DNA from: Sphingopyxis bauzanensis
GTDB taxonomy: Bacteria; Pseudomonadota; Alphaproteobacteria; Sphingomonadales; Sphingomonadaceae
Direction of reading: 5' to 3'
NCBI RefSeq assembly: GCF_002205675.1
Contig: NZ_NISK01000007.1
Location: 1 to 64,000 of the forward strand
Length of the DNA: 64,000 nucleotides
Below, in pieces: positions 44,470 to 53,978 of this stretch. The notes beneath the pieces are model-generated. The model saw only the letters and a list, made by a program, of their open reading frames with translations. It did no database searches and was not told the DNA's origin. The translations under genes and the position numbers were made by a program. Position 1 is the first letter of the stretch. Each line of letters opens with the position of its first letter.

Positions 44470-46037
44470 CCGCCGAGTTGGCATCGAACAGCGCCTCTGG
44501 TACTCCGACTGCAGAAAGGCGGAATGCCGATGTCACCGCGTGGATAGCGGTCGCAGCGGGTGCACTTGGCGCCATGCTCGCAACACTCGATATCTCTATC
44601 GTCAATTCCGCGCTTCCGGTGATCCAGGGCGAAATCGGAGCCAGCGGCACCGAGGGAACCTGGATTGCCACCGCATTTCTCGTAGCCGAAATCGTGGTAA
44701 TTCCGCTTAGCGCCTGGCTTGAACGCCTTTTTGGACTGCGAAATCTGCTCATCATTGCGGTTTCCGCGTTCACCGGCTTTTCAATTCTTTGCGGTATGGC
44801 GACCGACCTCACGACCATGATCATCGGTCGCACGGGTCAGGGTTTCATGGGTGGTGCGCTGATACCGACTGCGATGACCATCGTGGCGAAAAGATTGCCG
44901 CCCCATCAACAGCCGATCGGCATGGCGCTGTTCGGCATGACAGTGATTCTGGGTCCGGTCATGGGGCCGCTGATCGGGGGCTGGCTGACCGAAAATTTGA
45001 GCTGGCACTATGCCTTCTTTGTCAATGTTCCAATCTGCGCCGTGCTGCTGCTGCTGCTATTCGTCGGGCTTCCTCACGAAGAGCCGAAGTGGGAGTATCT
45101 GACCGATGCTGATTGGGCGGGCATTGCCGGCCTGATTCTGGGGTTGGGCGCTTTGACTGTGTTGCTTGAGGAGGGGCATCGCGAGGAATGGTTTGAATCC
45201 GCTCTTATTCGCTGGCTGGCACTCATTGCCGTCATCGGTTTCGCTTCACTCATATACGGGCAGCTGAACGCGTCGAAGCCCGTCCTGAAACTCCGCCTCC
45301 TTCTCAATCGCCAATTCGGAAGCGTTGCGGTGATGGCTCTCGCCCTGGGAATGGTCATGTATGGTTCGACCTACGTCATTCCCCAATTTCTTGCGATCAT
45401 ATCGGATTATAACGCTTTTCAAACCGGGCTCGTTATATTTTGGATGGGTATTCCGGCCTTTGTGCTTATGCCGATCCTGCCCTTCATGATCCGTAGGCTC
45501 CACATCCGCATTGCCGTCGGAGTCGGAATGCTTCTGATGGCGGCCAGCTGTTTCGTCAGCATAAGCCTCACCGCGGAATCTGGGGGCGCCGTATTCATCG
45601 AAAGCCAGCTTATTCGGGGTGTTGGCATGATTCTGTCCATGATGTTCCTGAACCAGGCTACCGTAGCCTCAGTGGCAAATACAGATGCTGGAGATGCCTC
45701 CGGTATTTTTAACGCCGCTCGAAATCTCGGAGGATCTTTCGCTTTGGCCGGACTGGCTTCGTTTCAGGACCAGCGGATCTGGCACCATAGCCGGCGCATG
45801 GAAGAGACGCTGAATGCCAACAGTGTTTCGCTCCAGATTTATCTTGATGAACTTGCGAAAAGCTTCGGCGGGATGGAGGGTGCCATGTCGATGCTAGGCC
45901 GGACCATCCAGCGGGACGCGTTCATAATGACCTACAATGATGTGTTCTTGGTGATGGGCGTCCTGACCTTGATGACCGTTCCTTTGGTCATCTTTTTGAA
46001 GCCGCTTCCCAAGAATGTTTCCCTTTCGATGCACTGA
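44466..46037 (+). CDS. emrB: EmrB/QacA-type MFS efflux pump (DHA2, 14 TM)
   Basis: A 523-residue polytopic protein. The first transmembrane segment carries the DHA2 motif ATLDISIVNSALPVIQGEIG, followed by GRTGQGFMGGALIPTAMTIV and GMTVILGPVMGPLIGGWLTE (motif C, antiporter signature). The number of hydrophobic segments fits 14 helices. It exports hydrophobic toxic compounds using the proton gradient, together with the adaptor before and the outer-membrane channel after it. Junctions: ATGA upstream, 7 bases downstream. Confidence 0.94.
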   Translation: MTAELASNSASGTPTAERRNADVTAWIAVAAGALGAMLATLDISIVNSALPVIQGEIGASGTEGTWIATAFLVAEIVVIPLSAWLERLFGLRNLLIIAVSAFTGFSILCGMATDLTTMIIGRTGQGFMGGALIPTAMTIVAKRLPPHQQPIGMALFGMTVILGPVMGPLIGGWLTENLSWHYAFFVNVPICAVLLLLLFVGLPHEEPKWEYLTDADWAGIAGLILGLGALTVLLEEGHREEWFESALIRWLALIAVIGFASLIYGQLNASKPVLKLRLLLNRQFGSVAVMALALGMVMYGSTYVIPQFLAIISDYNAFQTGLVIFWMGIPAFVLMPILPFMIRRLHIRIAVGVGMLLMAASCFVSISLTAESGGAVFIESQLIRGVGMILSMMFLNQATVASVANTDAGDASGIFNAARNLGGSFALAGLASFQDQRIWHHSRRMEETLNANSVSLQIYLDELAKSFGGMEGAMSMLGRTIQRDAFIMTYNDVFLVMGVLTLMTVPLVIFLKPLPKNVSLSMH

Positions 46038-46044
46038 GCCTGAC

Positions 46045-47508
46045 ATGATAAGAAAATCTGTAATATCGCTTCTCGCCTCGTCTCTGCTGGCCGGTTGTGT
46101 CGCGGGCCCAGACTACGCCGGGCCTCCAGAAGTATTCGCGGCGAACCGAAATGACGGCTTTGTCCGTGCCGGCGGTAACGTCAGCGATACCGAGCCCGAG
46201 CTGGCAGAGTGGTGGCTCCTTTTGAACGATCCGGAATTGACCAGGCTTATCGAGGCCGCGTTATCGGACAATCCTTCGCTTCAGGCTGCGCAAGCGCGGA
46301 TCGCGCAGGCGCGGGCATCCGTGAGACAGGAGAAGGCCGGAAGATTTCCGACGCTTGGAACCCAGGCGACGGCTATTCAGGGCCGCTTGCCGGGCCTTGA
46401 TATTCAGAACAGTGCCCCGCCTTCGGCGAGCGCGCCTGTTAGTCCGCAGGGACAGGCGGATGATAGCCTCAGTGTCTACAATCTCGGGCTCAACGCTAAC
46501 TGGGAGCTGGATTTCGCAGGAGGAACGCAGCGACGGATCGAGGCCGGCAACGCTCAGGCAGCGGCAGCGGTTGCCAATGTGGAGGATGCCAAGGTCCAGC
46601 TGACCGCCGAAGTCGCCAATGCCTATGTCAACCTGCGCGAGGCCCAGTTTCGAGCCAAAGCGTACCGAACCGAGTGCGAGTTGCAGCAGCAAACCCTCTC
46701 GCTAACCTATCAACGGTATCAGCAAGGCGTGTTGCCCCTGTTCCCTCTCGGCAATGCAAATGCCGAGCTCGAACTGCTCAAGTCTCAGCTCGCCGAGGCC
46801 GAAGCTGACACGGCGGTATTGCTCGATGCGCTTGCCATTCTAGCTGGACAGATCCCAGGGACAACGGACGAAGCGCTGAAACAGATCTTCGATGTTCCCC
46901 TCCCGCCGGAACAGGTCGCCGTGGGCGACCCCTCCAACCTTGTCGCACGTCGGCCCGACATCCGCGCGGCCGAACGCAGCCTGGCGGCAGCAACGGCTCG
47001 GATCGGTGTTGCGGAGGCTGCACGATTTCCGAAGCTGTCATTCATGGGAATCTTGGGACTTGGCGGAACGTCGCCAGACGATCTCTTTGATGTGAGCAAC
47101 CCGTCAATTCTCGCCATTCCGCAGTTGCAGTGGAACTTCCTCGATTTCGGTAGGGTCGATGCCTCGGTCGATCAGGCGAGCGCCGTCCGTGCCGAGGCAG
47201 TTGCCAACTATCGAAAGACAGTGCTTTCTGCACTTCAGGACGCCGAGCGCGCGTTGTCGCGCTTTAGCCAGCAGCGCTCTGCCCTGGTGGCGTTCGCGCA
47301 GATCAAGTCCCAGGCAGATGGCGCAGCCGATCTTGATCGACAACGATTTGCCGGCGGAGTGATCTCGCGCGCCGACCTAAATCGCACGCTTCGCAAACAG
47401 CAGCAGGCGGCAACCGACCTCGTCCGGGGAAAGGCGGCGCTCACGCTGTCATGGATCGCCCTGCAAAAATCACTCGGCCTGGGATGGCAAGTGCAAGCAA
47501 AAATTTAA
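46045..47508 (+). CDS. Outer-membrane efflux lipoprotein (NodT/OprM family)
   Basis: A 487-residue channel protein from ATG 46045. The signal peptide ends in the lipobox LLASSLLAGC, so the mature protein is lipidated. ELAEWWLLLNDPELTRLIEA and ARIAQARASVRQEKAGRFPT are typical of the first repeat, and RRPDIRAAERSLAAATARIG of the second; both TolC-like repeats are complete. It should form the trimeric exit duct of the EmrAB system. Confidence 0.93.
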   Translation: MIRKSVISLLASSLLAGCVAGPDYAGPPEVFAANRNDGFVRAGGNVSDTEPELAEWWLLLNDPELTRLIEAALSDNPSLQAAQARIAQARASVRQEKAGRFPTLGTQATAIQGRLPGLDIQNSAPPSASAPVSPQGQADDSLSVYNLGLNANWELDFAGGTQRRIEAGNAQAAAAVANVEDAKVQLTAEVANAYVNLREAQFRAKAYRTECELQQQTLSLTYQRYQQGVLPLFPLGNANAELELLKSQLAEAEADTAVLLDALAILAGQIPGTTDEALKQIFDVPLPPEQVAVGDPSNLVARRPDIRAAERSLAAATARIGVAEAARFPKLSFMGILGLGGTSPDDLFDVSNPSILAIPQLQWNFLDFGRVDASVDQASAVRAEAVANYRKTVLSALQDAERALSRFSQQRSALVAFAQIKSQADGAADLDRQRFAGGVISRADLNRTLRKQQQAATDLVRGKAALTLSWIALQKSLGLGWQVQAKI

Positions 47509-47863
47509 TGTCACCTACGAGTGTCGTTAATATGAACTCCAAGGTGCGATATCGGTTCAGAAAGAATCTCATAGGGATTTCACCTGACAATTTTATCTAA
47601 CCTTAGCAAGAGTATCCTGTGCTTATTCAAACGATCTGTCGGCCGATTTGTGCGCAGCATACTCCTTGCAAGCGACCTGATATAACGCTACGGTGACGTT
47701 TACATAATGTCATTGAGGCAAGGCGCGATGTGTGGATCGGCATGGTTAAATGTGTGGGGTCAGTGGTCCCGCTTGCTGGCATGATCCGCTCGACGACGGG
47801 TTATGGGAGAGGGAGTTGCCACGGGCGATCCGCTCTCCCGACACCGGTTGGAGACTTGCTGCG
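47509..47863. promoter_or_regulatory. Intergenic region before the Mla-type operon
   Basis: 355 bases without a supported gene. It contains an imperfect inverted repeat, TGACGTTTACATAATGTCA, near 47694-47712, which could be an operator for the TetR protein at 51304. No T-rich terminator hairpin was seen after the efflux operon. An in-frame extension of the next gene to 47750 lacks homology. Confidence 0.35.
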
Positions 47864-48964
47864 ATGAATGCGCGCACAGCACCGAACATCTTCGTTCGCG
47901 AAGGAGATGGCATTTCAACGTTGGTCGTTGAAGGTGACTGGACAGCGATTTCGATCGCAGGCCTTTCCGGGCATGTTCTGAGTCCCTCGAACCTCTCCTT
48001 CTCAAGCGACTTCGGAAACCTGGGAAGGATAGACAGCGCAGGCGCGCTCGCCATCCTGACGCTCGCACCCAATGCGGCATTTACCGCAGACCTGCCCGCC
48101 AATCTTGCTGATCTGTTCGCGCTGGTGGGCTCGGCCATGGCCGACCGCGATGTCCCGCCTATCAAAACTCCCCCATTTCACGTGCGTCTTGGCCAAAAAG
48201 TTTATCGAGCTGTCCAGGAAATCGGCGCAAGCGCTCGATTTCTCGGGCAACTTGAGGTGGCGCTCATGAAATCTCTTGCACATCCCAAAAGGATGCGACT
48301 GATCGCACTGGCGTCGTCAATTCAGAAGGCCGGCTTCGATGCGCTGCCACTCATAGCGATCATGACATTCTTTATCGGCGCAGTAGTGGCTCTCATAGGA
48401 AGCGATCTGCTCAAGACATTGGGTGCATCGGAACTGGTCGTCGAACTGGTTGGCATATCCGTCCTCCGCGAGTTCGGCGTCCTCATTCCCGCGATACTAC
48501 TTGCCGGTCGGTCCGCTTCCACTTTCGCGGCCCAGATCGGCGCAATGCGAATGAACCAAGAGACGCAGGCAATGAAGGTGATGGGCATCGACCTGTTCGA
48601 CGCGCTGGTTGTGCCACGCGTATTGGCATTGCTTGTAATTATGCCCCTCCTGGCGATTGTTGCCATGCTGGCTGGTTTGGCCGGCGGGCTTGTCGTCAGC
48701 TGGGGCATACTCGACGTGAGCCCGACATATTTCGCCGAACGACTCTCGGCTGCGGTCGATATCCGACACTTCTGGGTTGGAATGGCAAAAGTACCGGTGC
48801 TGGCCATTGTGATTGCGCTTGCCGGATGTCGCCACGGCCTTTCGGTACGCGGAGATGTTGAGGATCTGGGCGGGCGGGTGACCGTCGCCGTTGTCCAAGC
48901 GCTATTCGCAATCATCCTTCTGGATGCCGCCTTTGCAATTCTCTTCAACGTGCTCGAAATATGA
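47864..48964 (+). CDS. mlaE: MlaE-type ABC transporter permease fused to an N-terminal STAS domain
   Basis: A 366-residue protein from ATG 47864 (GGAG upstream). Residues about 15-95 form a STAS domain of the MlaB type (LGRIDSAGALAILTL is the conserved IDSSG-like loop). From about 120 the MlaE permease follows with five or six membrane helices, FDALPLIAIMTFFIGAVVAL and LREFGVLIPAILLAGRSAST (EF...RSGSA-type signature). It should transport phospholipid or other lipids across the inner membrane with MlaF and MlaD. Coupled to mlaF by ATGA. Confidence 0.92.
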   Translation: MNARTAPNIFVREGDGISTLVVEGDWTAISIAGLSGHVLSPSNLSFSSDFGNLGRIDSAGALAILTLAPNAAFTADLPANLADLFALVGSAMADRDVPPIKTPPFHVRLGQKVYRAVQEIGASARFLGQLEVALMKSLAHPKRMRLIALASSIQKAGFDALPLIAIMTFFIGAVVALIGSDLLKTLGASELVVELVGISVLREFGVLIPAILLAGRSASTFAAQIGAMRMNQETQAMKVMGIDLFDALVVPRVLALLVIMPLLAIVAMLAGLAGGLVVSWGILDVSPTYFAERLSAAVDIRHFWVGMAKVPVLAIVIALAGCRHGLSVRGDVEDLGGRVTVAVVQALFAIILLDAAFAILFNVLEI

Positions 48965-49728
48965 TTTGCGATCCGGACATCGTTATTCGGGTGGAGAATC
49001 TTAAAACCCGATTTGGCGATCACATTATCCACCAGGATTTGAACCTAGAAGTCCATCGTGGCGAGATTCTTGGTGTCGTCGGAGGGTCCGGTAGTGGAAA
49101 ATCCGTCCTGATGAACACCATTTTGGGCCTGATTGCGCCTAGCCATGGGACAATCGAAATCTTTCAGAAAAAAATTGGGAGTCGCTTTGATCGTACGGAA
49201 ATTAATCACCGAATTGGCGTCATGTTTCAAAATGGCGCGCTTTTTTCTTCTCTTAGTGTGCAAGAAAATGTCGAGGCTCCTCTCATCGAACATACCCGTC
49301 TTAGAGAGCCGTGGCTCGAGGCCGTGGCTCTGATGAAAATCGGCCTTGTCGGACTCGATGCCGAGGTGGGCCGGCAAATGCCCGCTGAACTTTCAGGCGG
49401 AATGCGAAAACGTGTAAGCGTAGCGAGGGCCTTGGCGCTCGATCCAGAATTGCTGTTCCTTGACGAACCCACTTCGGGCCTCGACCCGATCGCCGCCGCC
49501 GAATTTGACCAGCTGATACGGACGCTGAGCGACACGCTGGGGCTTACTGTCGTGATGGTGACCCATGATCTCGACAGCCTGTATTCCATCAGCGACCGCG
49601 TAGCCGTGGTTGCGGATCAGAAAATTGTCGAGGTTTCGCCAATCGCGGAACTTGAGAGGTCTGACCATCCTTGGATCAGGGCGTTTTTGGGAGGGCGGGC
49701 GGAGCGCGCCAAGGAAAGGAACCGTTAA
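48961..49728 (+). CDS. mlaF: MlaF-type ABC transporter ATPase
   Basis: A 255-residue ATPase with Walker A GGSGSGKSVLMN (about 42-53), Q-loop FQNGALFSSL, signature LSGGMRKRVSVARAL, Walker B ELLFLDEPTSGLDP and the switch His in VTHDLDSL. This is the full set for an active nucleotide-binding domain, and the FQNGALF segment is typical of the Mla/Ttg2A branch (organic solvent tolerance). It energises the STAS-MlaE permease and shares TAATG with mlaD. Confidence 0.95.
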   Translation: MICDPDIVIRVENLKTRFGDHIIHQDLNLEVHRGEILGVVGGSGSGKSVLMNTILGLIAPSHGTIEIFQKKIGSRFDRTEINHRIGVMFQNGALFSSLSVQENVEAPLIEHTRLREPWLEAVALMKIGLVGLDAEVGRQMPAELSGGMRKRVSVARALALDPELLFLDEPTSGLDPIAAAEFDQLIRTLSDTLGLTVVMVTHDLDSLYSISDRVAVVADQKIVEVSPIAELERSDHPWIRAFLGGRAERAKERNR

Positions 49729-50636
49729 TGGAACGCGACGCGAACTACGGTCTGATTGGGGGCCTGACGCTGGCTCTGCTAGCGGCGGCTTTCGGCTTCA
49801 TCCTCTGGCTCGGTCAATCCCAATTCGCCCGTAATTTCGACGAGTATCGGATCATTTTCGATGGTCCCGTCCGCGGTCTTAGCGAGGGAGGCGAGGTGCA
49901 GTTCAACGGAATTCCGGTGGGAGAAATCACGCGTATTAGTCTTGATCCCAGAAATCCAAACAGGGTGCTTGCGGGGGTGCGCCTGCGCGAGGATACGCCT
50001 GTGCGCGTCGATTCTACCGCCGCGACGGAGTCGCAAGGCATAACCGGCGGAAGCTACATCCAGATCAGTGCGGGGACGCCCTCTAAGCCGTTGTTGAAGG
50101 AGGTTTCCAAGGAAACGCTCCCAGTGATTAAGGCGGAAAAAAGTTCGCTACAATCCCTGATGGATGGAGGTGGCGCATTGTTGGCGGACGCTTCGCAGGC
50201 CCTGGAAAGGGTCAACCGGACCTTGTCCGACGAGAATATCGAAAATGTTTCGGCTGCTATTGCGGATGTAAGAGCTACCACGGCGGAATTGCGATCTAGT
50301 CGCGGAATGTTCAGCAAGGCTGAACAAGCGTTTGCACGCCTGGACCGGGCGGCGGCCGATATCGAGGCCGCGGCCGCATCGGCGCGCACGGCGATCGATG
50401 GCGACGGTCGCAAGACGTTTGCCGATGTCTCGGCAGCCGCTCGAGATCTTCGAGAGGGGATCGCCGAGGCGAGGGTGGTCATTCACAGGCTTGATGACGC
50501 CGCGAGTGGATTGGCGGCGCCCGACGGCTCCGGGATTGCTGCAACTTTGAAATCGCTCGATAGCGCGGCGCAGGAAATCGAGCAGCTCGCCGGCCAGCTA
50601 CGACGGACCCCTCGTGAAAGGAAGCTCCCCCAATGA
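49728..50636 (+). CDS. mlaD: MlaD-type MCE-domain substrate-binding protein
   Basis: A 302-residue protein anchored by one N-terminal helix (GLIGGLTLALLAAAFGFILW). The MCE domain follows (about 38-118): YRIIFDGPVRGLSEGGEVQF and GIPVGEITRISLDP, ending TGGSYIQIS. The remaining 180 residues are rich in A, D, R and E and predicted as coiled coil, longer than in E. coli MlaD and more like PqiB/Yeb or Mce proteins, which may form a periplasmic tube or needle. ATG 49728 is coupled to mlaF. Confidence 0.92.
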   Translation: MERDANYGLIGGLTLALLAAAFGFILWLGQSQFARNFDEYRIIFDGPVRGLSEGGEVQFNGIPVGEITRISLDPRNPNRVLAGVRLREDTPVRVDSTAATESQGITGGSYIQISAGTPSKPLLKEVSKETLPVIKAEKSSLQSLMDGGGALLADASQALERVNRTLSDENIENVSAAIADVRATTAELRSSRGMFSKAEQAFARLDRAAADIEAAAASARTAIDGDGRKTFADVSAAARDLREGIAEARVVIHRLDDAASGLAAPDGSGIAATLKSLDSAAQEIEQLAGQLRRTPRERKLPQ

Positions 50637-51244
50637 AAACGATCTCTGCAAGAATGTTTTTGCTGACGGGCGCGCTAATTTGCCTTTCTGGTTGCGGGAA
50701 TATTCTGGGAACTGGCGGCAAATCGACGTTGTACCGGATCAGCAGCACGCCCGTACCGGAGCGTGAAATTGCACGACAGTGGATTCCGGTGTATATTACG
50801 CGACCGACGCTTCCGCCTGGGGCCGATGGAGACAGGATCCTCACGATCGAGAATCGCGAAGTCACGTATCTCGCCAAAGCACGGTGGATGAGGCCTGCGC
50901 CCGAGATGATCCGCGAGGCTATTGCCGGAAGCGTAGCGCGCAAAATCGATCACGCATATATCCCTGTCCAGAGCGTTGCTTCCGATCATTACGTCCTATC
51001 CGCACGGCTTTCTTCTTTTGCAGCCTATTACGAGCAGGGGCCCGACGCGGCCCCGATCATTCGCATCGCCGCGCAAGTGGAACTAAGCCGATCCAAAGAA
51101 TCGGAACCACTGGCAGTCACGCGCATCGTCCTTGATAGGTCAGCAAGTGCAAACAGCGTTTCGAGTATCGTCGAAGCCTTTGATCGCGCGAGCCTTGAAA
51201 TGGCCGACGAAATCGCGAGTTGGACGGCTGCGGCGATCAACTAG
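50633..51244 (+). CDS. ABC-type transport auxiliary lipoprotein (PqiC-like)
   Basis: A 203-residue lipoprotein with signal peptide and lipobox (LTGALICLSGC). The mature part fits the ABC_trans_aux/PqiC family: STLYRISSTPVPEREIARQW, then VYITRPTLPPGADGDRILTI and YLAKARWMRPAPEMIREAIA. Such lipoproteins sit in the outer membrane and dock the MCE needle. It replaces MlaA/MlaC, which are not present in this operon. It overlaps mlaD by ATGA. Confidence 0.88.
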   Translation: MKTISARMFLLTGALICLSGCGNILGTGGKSTLYRISSTPVPEREIARQWIPVYITRPTLPPGADGDRILTIENREVTYLAKARWMRPAPEMIREAIAGSVARKIDHAYIPVQSVASDHYVLSARLSSFAAYYEQGPDAAPIIRIAAQVELSRSKESEPLAVTRIVLDRSASANSVSSIVEAFDRASLEMADEIASWTAAAIN

Positions 51245-51303
51245 CGTGAAGCCAATGGAAACTTAGTCGGGACAACGGCCCAGCCCAAGATGAAGCAGGA
51301 ATG

Positions 51304-51981
51304 TTATGGGTGGCTCCCCTTCAGGGAGGGGCGGCAACCGTACACAAATAGATCCACAGCTTGCCTCATTCGAGCTGAAGAGGTTTCATTGTGACTGGTC
51401 ACTCCCACTCCAAGAGCGGCCCGACGAAAAGGTGACAAAATGACGCTGGAGATAAATTGCTCCGCAGCAAAGTTCGCGTCTGACACCCCGATTTCTCCCC
51501 TCTCCTCGGCTTTGCGCAAGACCTCTGCCACCAATCTCGTCGTGCGTCCTACCCCGAATTCGTAAAGGTTTCGCGCTAAAGCGGGAAAACGTGCAGCCTC
51601 AGCCATTACAACGCGTTCCAACGCGACATGAATGTCGGTAAGCATCCAGGACAGCAGTTCATCGGACAGCTCTTCAAGCTCGAGCCGAACGTCGCCATGT
51701 TCGGGAACGTGCTGTTCGAGGAAGGAGAGCCGATCCTCGATTTCCATGAGTATTGCCGCTTCGAAAAGCAGCTGTTTGTTCCCGTAACGGGCGTACAACG
51801 TGCGCTTGGAGATGCCTGCTTTTGCAGCAATCCGTTCAGCCGTTGAACGACCGAATCCGTCGGCAAAGAAGACATCGCGGGCGACACGGAGAATTTTCCT
51901 CGAAAGTGCTTGCGAGGCTTGTCGAGTGGGCCTCCCTGTCCGTCCGGAGCCTGGTTTTTTGGTTTTCTGGGTCGACGTCAT
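51304..51981 (-). CDS. TetR/AcrR-family transcriptional regulator
   Basis: A 225-residue regulator with a basic, Ser/Gly/Lys-rich start and a helix-turn-helix at about residues 40-75 (STAERIAAKAGISKRTLYAR followed by YGNKQLLFEAA). The effector domain has a C-terminal TetR_C-like helical part. It is convergent with the Mla-type operon, 60 bases from its end, and upstream of no other gene on its own strand. It may control the Mla operon, the efflux genes or itself; sequence alone does not decide. Confidence 0.88.
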   Translation of the reverse strand: MTSTQKTKKPGSGRTGRPTRQASQALSRKILRVARDVFFADGFGRSTAERIAAKAGISKRTLYARYGNKQLLFEAAILMEIEDRLSFLEQHVPEHGDVRLELEELSDELLSWMLTDIHVALERVVMAEAARFPALARNLYEFGVGRTTRLVAEVLRKAEERGEIGVSDANFAAEQFISSVILSPFRRAALGVGVTSHNETSSARMRQAVDLFVYGCRPSLKGSHP

Positions 51982-52150
51982 GCCTCATCTTGGCCATACC
52001 TTGACCGCGCTGCAAGCGTAGAGCGCTTTGCCTTGGACAGCGCGACCCCGAGATTGCCCGGGCTTATGCAAGACCCACGAGGCCCGCTGAACTTTTCCCG
52101 CCTGAAAGGATCGCTGCCATTCGCACGGAATGGACGCAGTGTGACCTCGC

Positions 52151-53764
52151 CTAGGCAAGGTGGTCGCGATATGTTTCGCGTAAGGCCTTTTTGTCGATCT
52201 TTCCGGTCGCTGTAAGCGGCACTTTTGCAAACAGGATGTCGTCCGGCAGCCACCAGCGAACGACCTTCGTTTCTAGGTGCGCGCGAATGTCGGTGGCGGT
52301 AACGACCTGGCCCGCATGCGTTTCAATCACGAGAAGGGGACGCTCTTCCCATTTTGGATGATATACGCCAACGACCGCCGCGACCCGGACGCCGGGGTAC
52401 CCAACCGCCGCATTCTCGATATCAATCGAGCTGATCCATTCGCCCCCGGACTTGATCACATCTTTCGCGCGGTCGGTCAGCCGGAGAAAGCCGAAGCGAT
52501 CGATCGTACCGATGTCCCCGGTGTCGAACCAGCCATCGCTCCCGGCACCCTCAATATCGGGGAAATAGCGATCGACGACCCACGGTCCGCGGACCTGGAG
52601 CGCACCCGCCTGCTCACCGTCCCAGGGGAGCGGCGTGCCATCGCCGTCGATAATGCGCAGTTCGATGCCAAATTGCATGCGACCCTGCTTCGTCAGCAGG
52701 AGGTCGTTCGCGAAATCCTCGCCTTCGGCCATCAGGAGCGGGGAGGGCGTCGAAATCACGCCGAGCGGATTGGTTTCGGTCATGCCCCAGAGCTGCAGCA
52801 CAGTGATACCATATTTGGCTCGGAATGTCTCGGCCATCGCCCGGGGGACGGCTGAGCCACCAATAACGAGGCGCTTGAGATTGCCGACCCCCGTCCCCGT
52901 GGTGTCGAGATGAGCGAGGTACATGGTCCAGATCGTGGGCACACCGCCCGAAAAGGTGACGCCCTCTTCGTTGATCAGATCGGCGAGACTGGCACCGTCC
53001 ATCCTGTCGCAAGGAAGCACTAGCTTGCAGCCGTTAATCGCTGCCGTGAACGGAAGTCCCCATGCCGTCGCATGATACATGGACGAGCAGGGCATGATGA
53101 CATCAAAAGCGCTGAACCCGAAGGCACTGCTCAGACCGGCCGCCATCCCGTGGAGAACGATTGATCGGTGGCTGTATAGGACGCCCTTGGGGTCGCCCGT
53201 CGTCCCCGAAGTGTAGCAAAGAAATGCGGCTGCCTTTTCATCGAAGCTCGGCCAGGTGAGGGCCCCGTCCTCGCGTGCCAGCAACGCTTCATAGTTCAAC
53301 GCTTCAGCAACATCTGGCGCGGTCGCTCCGCGATCCGCGAGAAGGACATAACGCTCGATACCTGGAAGGAGAGGGCGCAGCCGTGCGACGAGCTCGGCTA
53401 GATTGGGCTCGAAGAAGAGAATGCGGCTGCCTGCATGAGCGATAGTAAAGGCGATTTGCTCGTCGCTGAGACGCGGGTTGGCAGTGTGCAATACAGCGCC
53501 CATGCCCGGCGCCGCATAGAAGAGTTCGAGGTGGCGGTGCGTGTTCCAGGCGAGCGACGAGACGCGGTCGCCCGTTGCAATCCCGAGGACACCAAGAGCC
53601 TGCGCAGCCTGACGTGCACGCTGGTCGCAGCGGTGCCAGTCATACCGCCAAACCGGCTCATCGACAGCCTTCGAGACGATCTCCCTCTCGCCGTGCGCGC
53701 GCGCGGCATATTCCAATATTCCGCTGATCAGCAGCGGCGCGTCCTGCATCAATCCCCGTAACAT
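52151..53764 (-). CDS. AMP-forming fatty/medium-chain acyl-CoA ligase
   Basis: From ATG 53764 ([24 protein letters not shown] upstream) the ligase has 537 residues. Motifs: [59 protein letters not shown] and the C-terminal [16 protein letters not shown] with the catalytic lysine. This belongs to the AlkK/medium-chain FadD-like group ([14 protein letters not shown]). No dehydrogenase or hydratase is coupled to it. It could activate acids released by the neighbouring ester-hydrolase regulon (inference). Confidence 0.92.
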   Translation of the reverse strand: MLRGLMQDAPLLISGILEYAARAHGEREIVSKAVDEPVWRYDWHRCDQRARQAAQALGVLGIATGDRVSSLAWNTHRHLELFYAAPGMGAVLHTANPRLSDEQIAFTIAHAGSRILFFEPNLAELVARLRPLLPGIERYVLLADRGATAPDVAEALNYEALLAREDGALTWPSFDEKAAAFLCYTSGTTGDPKGVLYSHRSIVLHGMAAGLSSAFGFSAFDVIMPCSSMYHATAWGLPFTAAINGCKLVLPCDRMDGASLADLINEEGVTFSGGVPTIWTMYLAHLDTTGTGVGNLKRLVIGGSAVPRAMAETFRAKYGITVLQLWGMTETNPLGVISTPSPLLMAEGEDFANDLLLTKQGRMQFGIELRIIDGDGTPLPWDGEQAGALQVRGPWVVDRYFPDIEGAGSDGWFDTGDIGTIDRFGFLRLTDRAKDVIKSGGEWISSIDIENAAVGYPGVRVAAVVGVYHPKWEERPLLVIETHAGQVVTATDIRAHLETKVVRWWLPDDILFAKVPLTATGKIDKKALRETYRDHLA

Positions 53765-53978
53765 GCTGCATCCTTCTTCGCCCCACTGCGGCGTCGCGTG
53801 CAAGATCCCGCCCCTCGGGTATGATTGCCGCGCGGGCTGTCAATGACCGTCATCATTTTGGTCCAGCGGCAAACTCCACGTGCCGCGTTTCCATTCGGCC
53901 AGCAATTCTCAATGATCATATTGCGGCGGCACGGCCTAGGTTCGATCGGCCCCGACATGTTTTCGGCCGCGTTTCAAA

